This document shows, piece after piece, positions 48,476-58,396 of a stretch of DNA of 64,000 nucleotides; the stretch's first letter is position 1, and each line of letters opens with the position of its first letter. A program made the translations under genes and the position numbers. Under the pieces are notes generated by a model that saw only the letters and a list, made by a program, of their open reading frames with translations, ran no database searches and was not told the origin of the DNA. The DNA is from Clusia tigrina (lineage: Eukaryota > Arthropoda > Insecta > Diptera > Clusiidae): positions 67,361,807 through 67,425,806 of the forward strand of contig OV050030.1 of the NCBI GenBank assembly GCA_920105625.2, in the 5' to 3' direction.

Positions 48476-49600
48476 TTTTTTAGACGTCTACTCTTCAATC
48501 ATAAATAAATCGTATATAATTTAATATTATGGCCAAGAATTTAGTTTTATTATAAAGATAAGGGTTTGCCATTATGTTCAAAAACTGATTTCGGCCAAGT
48601 GGCCGCCGCGGCTGCTTCGAATAAATTCCATCCGAGAGGCCCAATTTTCGACCACTTTTTGCAGCAATTGGGGCCGTATGTCAGCAATAACGCGCCGAAT
48701 ATTCTATTCCAAGGAGTCAATCGTCTCGGGCTTATATGCGGAGACAAGCGATTTCACATAACCCAACAAAAAAAAGTCCAGCGGTGTTAAATCGCACGAT
48801 TTTGGAGGCCACGCCACAGGCCCACGACGCGAGATAATGCGCTCACCAAAAGTTTCCTTCAATAAATTGATTATTTCGTTGGCTGTATGGCATGTAGCGC
48901 CGTCTTGGAGCCAAAGGTCGTCCATATCAACATCCTCTAATTCAGGCACGAAAAAGTCATTAATCATGATAGATTATAGCGTTAACCCTTGACTGTAACA
49001 GTATTGCCGGCTTCATTTTTGAAGAAATATGGACCAATGATTCCGTCTGCCCATAGAACACACCAAACAGTGACTTTTTGAGGATGTAACAGCGTCTCAA
49101 CAATGGCTTTTGGATTATCGTCACTCCAAATGCGACAATTTTGCTTATAAACGTACCCATTCAACCAAAAGTGAGCTTCATCGCTGAATAAAATTTTCTT
49201 GTGAAAATCTGGATCGGTGGCCATCTCCTTTTGGGCCCATTCACCGAACGTGCGATGCGCTTGATGGTCGTTCGCCTTCAATTCTTGCACTAGTTGGATT
49301 TTGTAAGCCCGCAAACCAAGATCCTTCCGCAAAATCTTCCATAAATTGGATGGGCACAGCTGCAATTGTTGCGAGCGATGGCGGATGGACTCATTCGGGT
49401 TTTCTTCGATATCTGCTCCACAGCAGCAATAGCGTCTTCGGTGCGCACTGTACGGCGTCTCTGACGATGCGCATTATCCACTAGAGTGAACGTGGTGCGA
49501 AACCGATCCATGGTTGCTCGAATTACCGACTCTGCTGGGCGATTATGTCGACCGAATATTGGACGCACTTACTTATGTAGACACGCCCTAACAAAAACAT
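48476..49600 (-). mobile_element. rosa-type (DD41D) mariner element, ~1.1 kb
   Basis: Inserted in the LINE, probably at TA (48474-48475). Ends share ttagac/gggcg-type gtctac text (left ttttttagacgtctac; right, inverted, ttgttagggcgtgtctac), so TIRs are imperfect and the borders are good only to ~10 bp. Carries one broken transposase gene. Confidence 0.75.
48620..49568 (-). pseudogene. DD41D mariner transposase (two frameshifts)
   Basis: Three frames: 49568-49290 (N-terminal HTH region, VIRATMDRFRTTFTLVD), 49365-48982 (LWKILRKDLGLRAYKIQLVQ; first Asp in FSDEAHFWLNG; VTVWCVLWADGIIGP) and 48967-48704 (LQDGATCHTANEIINLLKE; third Asp in SCDLTPLDFFLLG). From Asp in LQDG to Asp in TPLD there are 41 residues, so DD41D rather than DD34D. 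This spacing defines the rosa group described in Ceratitis. The C-terminus decays beyond 48704. Inactive by frameshift, but the three acidic residues remain. Confidence 0.85.
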
Positions 49601-50320
49601 TATAAATCTCTGCTCGGATAACTAGGCATCCATCAAGTCAAAGGTTGCTCAGGACTGCCTGGCAGCCCCAAATGATATCAGCACCGTATTCAGGGTACAT
49701 CTAATATGCGTTCCAGGACAAAGGAATATTGAGGGAAACTGTAAGGCTGATGAGCCAACCAGACGGGGTACCAAGCTTCCTTTAGGCACGCACGGATGCG
49801 AGCTTGGAATGCCAATTGCCAATTGATGTTGAAGGATATCAACGCGTGTGAGGCCAATAGGTATTAAGCAGACGAAGGCACTTGTTTAACGACTAGGCTA
49901 ATGCAGCCGGTGTTTTATAGAAGGAAATCTAGAGACTTGGATCCCCTGTCGAGAGAAGATATCTCTAAGGTTGTGGCTTTTAGAACTGGTAATTGGCTAT
50001 TCGGTAGGGATTCTGTCAGGCTTGGAGTATTCTCTCATGAATTCTAAAGAAGCTGTGAGGATGAGGAGAAAGAGGAGATTGTGGAACATCTCTTCCTTAG
50101 GTCCCAAACTCTGGCAAGAAGCAGAGCGGGCTCTTTAGACAAATAAGCGTTCAAATCTCTCACGGAAGTGTCCGGTGCGAGATCAAACAAATCCTGCGCT
50201 TTATTAGGGCTTCAAAATAGTTTGACTAGTAAAGCATAGGTGCGCTATTACGCGGAGGCAATGGACCCATTGTAGTCTGAGTGAGTTGGTCTGTAGACCG
50301 TCTCTCACGATAACCTAACC

Positions 50321-50470
50321 TATATTAACTGATCTGGCACTCTCATACGGACTTGTGTCAACCATGACCTCGCTGCTTCGACATAGACAATCACGGGATC
50401 AATAAAGTTACTACAAGTTCGAGGAAAAATAACGGCTCTAATCGGGGATGCAATTAATAAATTAACGAAC
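50321..50470. other. Short spacer between LINE fragments
   Basis: No feature recognised. Confidence 0.4.
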
Positions 50471-51604
50471 TAGAACTAAATCAAAACATACAAGGATGAG
50501 AAGTAGTTTGTCCTTTTAATAAGGGCGCTGGGCTGCAATGGACGCAGCCTAAAGCGGTCCCAGCAACAATCCGCATATTATTGTTGCAAGGAAGAGCTTC
50601 GAGGAGAAACATATTCGGAAACTTAGTTGAGCTAAGAACGCTGACTGTAGCTAAAGCGGCAACACCGGAAAGAATCATCACGGAATATTTTTTCATTTTG
50701 TGCAAGGACAATATGGACATAGCGATTAAGAGCAAGGCGGCCAGGATTCTGGATATTTGCCAAGAAGTTGCGAATGAGCTCCAATCGGTGAAGAAAGTGA
50801 CACGACAGCAACCGACCAGGACAGAGTAGATCACAGTGCGTAAGCACACTCGTGCGAAATAGAGACCGAAGCTGAACAGAAGTAAGACTTGATGCCATCA
50901 TTATCAGGAATCTTAAAACGGAGCCGCAGCTACGGGAACAGATGTGTCCAGAAAGTCCGAAAGATTACTAAGAGTGATGTACTCTTAGAACTGTCAAAAA
51001 CTGCTCCACCAAAAGCAGGGGAACACTGCAAAGCCATTGCGACAACGTGGAAATACTAAATCTCACTCAGGAGGTGGTGGTAGGTGCCAAATAACTAGAC
51101 AAGGCCACCGCAGTTAATAAGGTACTGGAGACACTTGGGAAATAGCTGAATGAACCCATTGTTCTCCCAATAACAGCATTACGATAACTATGGAAGTGGT
51201 ATAAGGCTGCAACCGTGAGGTTGTCTCCGAGTGTTGCAGCTGCCCTGGTTGTAATATGTTGGCTGAGAATCGGTTGGACCTCCTGACGAGAGAAGGAAAT
51301 GGTGCTTAATATCCGATGTATAAATGCATGTACAGTGGGCATACAGTGCCAGAGGCTGCAAAAAGGAGCCACACTGTACATTCGACAGTGCAAGGGGTTG
51401 GAAATATGTAGGGCATCCGAGAGGCTGCGACTCATCTTCGTCCTACCAAAAGGCTGCGAAGGCTATGGAGAGGTAGGAGATGAGACTACTCCAGCTGAAT
51501 CTCAACCACTGCTAGGTAGCACAAGACCTCCTGGAATAAACAGCGAAGCATCGCGAAATAGATTTGGCTGTACTCAGAGAGTCATACAATGTCAAATATT
51601 GTGA
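50471..51604 (+). pseudogene. R1-like LINE fragment: ORF1 end and endonuclease start
   Basis: Broken frames. 50581-50829 has the helical segment before the Gag core (LVELRTLTVAKAATPERIIT). Around 51205-51265 VAAALVVICWLRIGWTS is readable, followed by REKEMVLNIRCINACTVGIQC, which resembles the VGWT-CRVRE...RCY-C core and CCHC series of R1-clade ORF1. The second and third knuckles are damaged (ATLYIRQCKGLEI). Near 51487-51590, another frame reads LLQLNLNHC and EIDLAVLRE, the first motifs of an R1-type endonuclease. The fragment stops there. R1 clade is my best guess. Confidence 0.6.
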
Positions 51605-51653
51605 CGTGTGGGCACAGAAAAATAGCGGCAAAACAGCGCTATGGGTGTGTGGT

Positions 51654-51719
51654 GCCCGATCGTAGGAACTCAGCTAGACTGACATTCAGAGGGTCGCAGG
51701 TTCAAATCCTGCCCTGGGC
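51654..51719 (+). other. tRNA-like sequence (B box), SINE or tRNA relic
   Basis: gcagg-ttcaaat-cctgc (51697-51713) is a perfect T arm with an RNA polymerase III B box. Upstream gcccgat pairs partly with downstream cctgggc as an acceptor stem (5 of 7). The D arm and anticodon arm do not fold properly, so it is not a working tRNA. It may be the head of a tRNA-derived SINE. Confidence 0.4.
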
Positions 51720-51725
51720 TTGGTC

Positions 51726-52860
51726 TCAAATATGCTTCTTTCTAAAAAATCGTTTCTCTACGAGTCGAATGCCTCATTAGCTCATTCCCCTAAGTCCTTA
51801 CATTCATAATTATTTATAGTGTGAGATATATCAATAACACTAATAATAAAAAATTTAAATCTGAAATCACAAAATCTAATTGCACTAATTAATTAAAATA
51901 AAATTCATAGACATTGTGATTCAATGCGGGAGAGGAATATAATAACTTAAAATCTGAAGTCACAAAAACGCCATTTTCAACCAATATTGATCCAAACAAA
52001 CCACTTACCTTATCTGTGGATGTATCGAAATAATTGACATTCTGAGAAGCTAATTCACATGGTCGAAATCTAATTCAGTTTTCTTAACAAAAACACAAAA
52101 AATTATGCACAAATAGCAAATGAAGAAGAACTGTCTTTGGGTTCATTGGATTTATGTAATACATACATTAGTTAAAGGTCTTTGTTGAAATTGGTAACTA
52201 GCCACTTTCAACTAGATTTCATAAGTTAATCCTACGATTGCAAGGCTATCAATTGTTACTGCAAAATAAGGCAAGTTTGTGTTCATACTTGGCATATCCC
52301 CAAGAACGCCTAAAACTGATTCGACAATCAGTTAAGTCTTCATTGAAATATTCTAGTTGCACTCGCATCAGCCACAATTCCTAAATAGTCGACACTGTTA
52401 CCAAAATATTGTATTGTGTAAAAATTATTGGACTGAGAAAAACTCAGCGGTTTGTTAAAAATCCTATTTCAAAATATAAGATAATATTAATAACAGTTTG
52501 TTTTATAAAAACAAAAAAAATCCGCACTATCACCAAGAAATCCTGCAACGTTTATACGAAAGCAATTTTTCGTAAATGCGGTCCTATATACAATTTAATG
52601 TCAAATTGTGACACATGTAGGGCAAACCATAATTCGAATTTCAGACAAAACTTAAAACCCATGATATCGTTAATATGTAGTCTTTGCATTCAGCTTGAGT
52701 TTTCGAATGTAATCCAATTTTTAAATCTGGAAAACTACCATTCGAAATAATTTTCAGTTACAAATTTCCCACAATGAAATTCCTTATAACCCAAAGGAGT
52801 TAAAAAAATTTATTGAGGAGTGGAAGAATTGACATCAAAGCTCTATGTTCCAACCGACAG
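51726..52860. other. Unassigned AT-rich sequence
   Basis: Non-coding. A 113-codon frame at 52409-52750 has no recognisable domain and a composition typical of chance AT-rich frames. No TE ends seen. Confidence 0.5.
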
Positions 52861-52864
52861 GGTT

Positions 52865-53760
52865 TGCTCTCATTTTTGTGTTTAACCGAGTTAGAGAGTT
52901 AGCCTTACCATGGTTTACGCCATTTTTATTATATGGAATTTCCTGCTCTCCGCTGCAAAAAAACCACAGTTAAACTCGAAGTTGAGAGCGAGTTTACTTT
53001 TGGTTAAGAAAGCTCTTTTACTATTTGATGAGAGATCTTTTTTTTTACAATATTGTCGTTAACAGGTCGATAAATTTTTAATAAATTATATTTGGAAATT
53101 TTAATATTTCAACTTTTTTATTTTCAAATTTCTTTTAATAAAATTTATGCAAAATAAGTAAAATTTTGTAATTAAAGAATTAAATTGTAGGTTCGTTAGT
53201 GTAGTTTGCACAAACTCATTGCACTTTTTAGTGGATGTCTTAAAATTCTTTCTGAGGTAATTCTTGGTGTGTAAACCCTGCTCATTTCTTTACATTTTTT
53301 TAAATTATTTGCATCCTGAGGAACGTTTAAAAAATAAATAAAAACTAAAAATAATAATTAATTATGGATGGTACTCCAATTAAAAAGAAAAGTGGTGACC
53401 GAAGGAAAGGAAGAATTATTCTTAAATTTATGGGAGGAGAAAATGCCAGATCTTCGTGATATGCGCAGAAAACAAACTATTAAATTTAATAAAAATGTCT
53501 TCCTTCGCATCAATTCCACACTTATTTTATTGATCTGCTCAATTTTCATAAAATATCCTCCCAAAACTAAATATTGATCAGTAACAAATAAAATTTTTCC
53601 GATTTTATTCAACATTCTGTATCTCTATTTCCGACGGGAAAAATTTTCGCGGGAAACTTAACCACAATTAAACCTTTTTTTCAGTGGGAACGATTGACAG
53701 AGAGACACGATTTTCGCTCTCTCAAAAAATAGTTAACCACGGTAGAGCTTTAGGTGGGAA
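52865..53760 (+). mobile_element. Possible Harbinger-type remnant with Myb/SANT-like ORF piece
   Basis: The ends carry related text in opposite orientation (left gccttaccatggtttac; right, inverted, gctctaccgtggttaac), and both flanks contain gagagag-type purine runs and taaccaca.ttaaac motifs. Inside, at 53368-53470, one frame reads TEGKEELFLNLWEEKMPDLR, resembling the first helix of Myb/SANT-like proteins encoded by PIF/Harbinger transposons. The frame loses similarity after ~35 residues. No DDE transposase is present. Tentative. Confidence 0.4.
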
Positions 53761-54480
53761 TATAGAATAAAGGTGTTATCCTGCCACAACTCTTGTAATC
53801 TGCAATCTGCTTTCACGGGGTTCTCCGTTTTCTAAATGAAACACTCTTCTTTGTAAAAATAATTCAATTGCCCTTTATTTAATATTCAGCAGTGTTTTTT
53901 GCGTTTTAATCTAAGGTTACATTTTTTTTTTTTTTAGACCATTTATTAGTTTATTCTATCTTACTCCATTGCAAACTAACAATAAGTTATTAAATCTTAA
54001 AACTAATGTATTAAATATGCTCTTTGCCTATTGCTCGTATTTGGGTTCTACTAGTGCATTCATATATATTAATTAATTATAATTTTAACAAGAAGAGGGA
54101 AACAAAATTTAATATAGATACATATTACAGATTAGTTTGTAAATAAGTTTAAAAACATGGTTTCTTTGGACGTGAAGCAGAACTCTGCTGGAGTAGACTT
54201 CTTTCAAGTATGTTCGGATGATTTTGCAGGCGATTCAGGTATTTCTGCCTTAGTTCTATGATTTCTTCTTCTAAAGTGGATATATGTACGAGTATATCAA
54301 TGTGAATATGTTTATTTTTGATTATAGTCGCGAAAGCAAGAGAGTTGCGTTTTTCGGTTGCTCCTCAATTATATGGTGACTTACAGTGAAATACTTTAAT
54401 GTTTCGATTTTTAATTACAGCGAAATAGACGCATAATACTGGTTGTTTAATAAAAGTCAGTGAGTGAAACTGCCAAAAAG
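53761..54480. other. Unassigned AT-rich sequence
   Basis: No domain, terminus or RNA gene recognised. The last ~60 bp may be Jockey 5' UTR. Confidence 0.45.
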
Positions 54481-54799
54481 ATTTTGTGCGAAATATCAGC
54501 TCATAAACTTAAAATTTGAATTTGTGTTAGCTTCTAGTGCTATAGCGGTCAGTGGATGAGCGTATTGCGCTCTCCCACTCACCCGGTGCTCTCTCCTGCT
54601 CAGCCCATGTGCTCGCAAAGTGTGCCTGCACTTCCACCAACAACTGATCTGCCTCAGTCGCTTTCCCAGCAGTGTCCGGTAATCGCGCAACTGAGTCAGT
54701 ACAGTATGTTACCTTCTCTCCCCAATGCAAGGTCGGATGTTCTCGGCATGACTGTCGACAGCGGTTTGACGACGAATATGTCTCTCACTCGTCCGATCG

Positions 54800-55793
54800 T
54801 GCTAAAACAAAATCGCCAATAATAGCTCAGCGCACTTTCAATACTGAAAATGCACTCACACCAACCATCAATGCAAACCACTCCACCAAAAACTTTTAGC
54901 AACCCAGCAGGGAAAAGTGGAACATCACAAACTGGTTTAGATAGGTATATCCTTATAAACAACCGCAAGCGAAACCCCAAATCGAGTGGCATCAAAATTT
55001 ACATCGCAAAAATCAGTAAAACTAGCGAGAGCCTACTCTCTAGCAATAATCGCTTCGCACTACTCCAAAGTCCTGAGCAGGCAGACGCACACAAACCTGA
55101 TAATGTATTTAAACCACCTCCCATTTACCTACGAGAACGTAACTCCAGTAAATTAGTTGCAAAGCTTACCGAGCTCATTCCTCGTAAAAATTTCCATGGC
55201 ACCCCTCTTATTAAAGGAAATATCCAGGAAACAAAGACCCAAATACATAGTGAGAGCCATTACAGAGTGGTTATAAAAAACCTCGACACTGATAAAAAAA
55301 AAGCTACTACACTTATCAGGTTAAAAGTAGCAAAGGCCTTACCATTGTCATAAAGGGACTTGAATCGGATATTCCCCCTGCTGAAGTCAAAGAAGCACTA
55401 CATGAAGCAGGGTTCGCTGTCCGCTCTATTATAAATATAATAAATCGCAACAGAATCCCCCAGCCATTGTTTCGCGTAGAATCGGAGGCTGAAACCCAAA
55501 AGCTTAAAAAAGCAGAAGCACATGGTATTTATAATCTCCGCTATCTTATGCATCGTAGAATTACAATGGAGGAGCCTCTCAAACGAAACGGCCCAGTTCA
55601 ATGTTCTAATTGCCAAGAATTTGGGCACACAAGGTCCTACTGCACTCTTCGTAGTGTATGTGTTGCCTGTGGTGGTTTACACCCCACATCAGAATGTAAG
55701 AAGACTGAAACTGATAGAGCTGCTAGAAAGTGCAGTAGTTGTGGTGGTAACCATACTGCCAATCAGAGGTTGCCCTGTTTTTCAGGAAATTAA
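54800..55793 (+). pseudogene. Jockey ORF1 (Gag), frameshifted
   Basis: Frame 54850-55353 covers the N-terminal, Ser/Thr/Pro-rich part up to YRVVIKNLDTDKKK. A frameshift near 55310 moves to TIVIKGLESDIPPAEVKEAL and then to 55467-55793, which contains NLRYLMHRRITMEEPLKRNG, typical of the PRE_C2HC domain of Jockey-type Gag. CCHC knuckles follow: CSNCQEFGHTRSYC, CVACGGLHPTSEC and CSSCGGNHTANQ. RNA-binding nucleocapsid-like protein, broken by one or two indels only. Confidence 0.85.
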
Positions 55794-56084
55794 GAACAAT
55801 GACCCTCAGTTATAGAATAAGCGCACTCAACCTAGTCCAAATATACCTCCCATTGCACAACCACAGAAGTTAATCCAATACCCCGATACAGGGACGACGT
55901 ATGCAGGGCTACTTAAGTTAGGGAAGGATCAGAAGTCCGGGACTGGTTCAATTCTGCACAATTTTGAAGGAATGATAGCAACGCTCACCCAATGTAAGAC
56001 GCAATTCATGACCTCCATGCAAACAATGATTCAAGAAATGATGAGAAACCAAAACCAGCTCATGCAGCTTCTGCTATCTCCGAA

Positions 56085-58130
56085 ATGAACGTACTTAAAA
56101 TCTGTCAATGGAATGCAAGCGGTGTAAGCCAGCACAAGTTAGAAATCAACAAATTTTTACTCACTAATGAAATCGACATATTTTTTATATCCGAAACCCA
56201 TCTAACCGAAAAACAAAATTTTTACATACCGGATATAAATTCTATGATACAAAGCATCTCGCTCGTAAAGCCCACGGTGACACTGGAATCCGAATCAAAC
56301 AAAGAAGAAAACACTTCGCTGTGGAAGAATACAACATGGAGTACCCACACGCAACATCAATTTGTCTGGACGGGTGGGAGGATAACTTAGCAATATCCGC
56401 TGTGTACTGTCACCTTAGATTTAAAATAACAAGCAAATAGTTCTCAGATTTCTTCTCCACACTTGGAACAAGTTTTCTAGCTGCTGACGACTACAATGCC
56501 AAGCACAGTCACTGGGGCTCACTGCTAACAATATCAAAAGGAAAACAAAAATATTACTTCATGCTTTCTGACACCAAGATTGATATTATCTCTTCAGGGC
56601 AACCATCGTACTGGCCGACAGACCCACGCAAGATACCTGACCTTATTGATTTTGGAGTTGCTAGAAACCTAAAACGAGAGCAACTCAAAGTAGAACATCT
56701 CACCGACCTCTCTTCAGATCGCTCTCCTATTATAATATATCTGAATAAAAAGTTACGCCCTACCTACGATTTCTCACCCATAAAAACTAACTGGCTGAAA
56801 TACAGAAAATACATCAGTAGTCATCTCAGCCTAAACCCACGTCTCAAAACTAATGACGACATTGAAAAATTTCTGGAACAATTTACCTCGACCCTAAGAT
56901 TAACTGTGCTCCACTCTGCGCACAAGTGTGGCAACAACTGCAAAAGCATCCGACGCCCACAAACCTCAACCCAAATTGGTATTCTCCTTACCGAAAAAAG
57001 GAGGACACGTAGTGAATGGCAAAAATCCAGGTCCCCTTTCCTAAGACGGAAGTTATCTATTGCCAGTGGAAACTTGAGAAAAGCCTTGCATCTAGAATCA
57101 GATCGTTGTCTGGAGCAATATATCCAAAACCTTTATCGACTGAAGCCACCAACTACTCTCTGTGGAAAGCTGTCAGAGAAATGAAACCACCTACACGCGG
57201 AATTCCACAGATTCGTTCAAAAAACGGAATCTGAGCAAGAAGCGATAATGAAAAGTCTGCTGTTTTCGCAGAACATTTAAGAAATGAACGGGATAAAAAA
57301 CGCATTCCTTAAAAAGCAATATTGTTCAGCCGTCTTTTTGGATGTGACTCAGGCGTTTGACAAGGTCTGGCACGAGGGGCTTATTTACAAAATCAAGAAA
57401 CGGTTTCCCAAAAAATTACACCAAATATTGGAATCGTATCTGAGGGGCAGACAGTCCTAGGTAAGGTACAATAATGCTTACTCTAAATGCTACGACATGC
57501 TGGCGTACCACAAGGAAGCGTACTACGTCCGGTGTTGTATCTACTATATACCTCAGATCTGCGTACCAATAAATACTTAACAACAAATCGCATCCAGTGA
57601 CTTAGAAGATCATCTGGTCCTAGTAACAAATTGGTTGGCTGACTGGCGAATTAACATTAACGAATCGAAAAGTACGCATATTACCTTTACTATAAAAAAG
57701 GTACATATCCAGCCATAAAAATAAATAACGTTCCTATTCCACAAGCAAAGGAGGTGAAGCACCTAGGTATTCATCTTGACTCACGTTTGACCTGGAAGCG
57801 CCATATCGAAGCCAAAAAAAAAACAAATGACTTTGAAAGCAAATAGCCTATACTGACTCATGCACAAAAATTCCAGGTTGAGCCTATAATACAAAACACT
57901 CCTGTATAAGGCATTATAAAACCAATTTGGACATACGGTAGCCAGTTGTGGGGCACAGTCCAAAATTCTAAGAACCATTACTGGCGCACCTTGGTTCATT
58001 AAGAATACAAACATTCCCGAATATGAACATTCCGCTCGTAAAAAAGGAAATCTTCGACGCCAACTTAAAATATGCACAAAAAATCAAAGAGCATCCAAAT
58101 CATCTAGCTAGAATACTAGCATGTAATAGG
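56085..58130 (+). pseudogene. Jockey ORF2 (endonuclease-RT), broken
   Basis: Endonuclease starts at 56085: ICQWNASGVSQHKLEI, IFFISETHL. A frameshift at ~56270 follows, and YNAKHSHWGS-like and SSDRSPIII motifs appear around 56490-56740. Connection region to 57180. RT motif A reads YCSAVFLDVTQAFDKVWHEG at ~57320, reached only after a deletion that removes the fingers. The FADD segment is missing between 57560 and 57600; LVTNWLADWRININESKSTH follows at 57625. Numerous stops. Confidence 0.85.
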
Positions 58131-58396
58131 GTTCCAAGTCGCCTAAAACGTACGAAATGACCAGCACAACTAACATCGACACCTTAATCATGTACAAACA
58201 CTAATATAACATTTATTACAGTAGGTAGGTAGGTAGGAGTGACCGCCCAGTTTGCCAAAAAGCACACTTTAGTACACATAATGGCCCATTGTGATTCCAA
58301 GGTATGGCGCCGTTCAAGCACTGACTAAAAAGTTCCCTAACTTGGGATGGTGATAATCAGCGCTCGGACAGCGCCAGGAAAGGCCCGACTCCCCCG

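Larger units (their letters stand above)
47661..50320 (+). mobile_element. 5'-inverted (twin-primed) LINE copy, split by a DD41D mariner
   Basis: The 3' part is on the plus strand: RT thumb from 47925 (LSPRIMHWLYISVVRPILLY), RNase H start (YTEGSKLDERMGFGVF at ~48335), interrupted at 48476-49600 by a mariner, then RNase H end (VHLICVPGQRNIEGNCKADE at ~49697) and a C-terminal C-C-H-C region (~50050). The 5' part, immediately left (47661-47922), is the preceding RT segment on the minus strand, ending at KKAVGIRWG. The two segments are adjacent in the protein but inverted in the DNA. I/LOA-like by its RNase H and RT. Several stops. The 3' end is near 50310 (cctaacctatatt). Confidence 0.8.
54481..58221 (+). 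mobile_element. Jockey-clade LINE, full span but internally deleted
   Basis: Plus strand: 5' UTR, ORF1 (Gag with CCHC knuckles), ORF2 (endonuclease, reverse transcriptase without RNase H). The 3' end lies at ~58221, where gtaggtaggtagg begins. Deletions near 57280 and 57585 remove RT fingers and the FADD box. Many frameshifts. Inactive. Confidence 0.85.

Noticed and set aside
51654..51719. Functional tRNA gene
   Set aside because: T arm is good but D and anticodon arms do not form and the acceptor stem mispairs.
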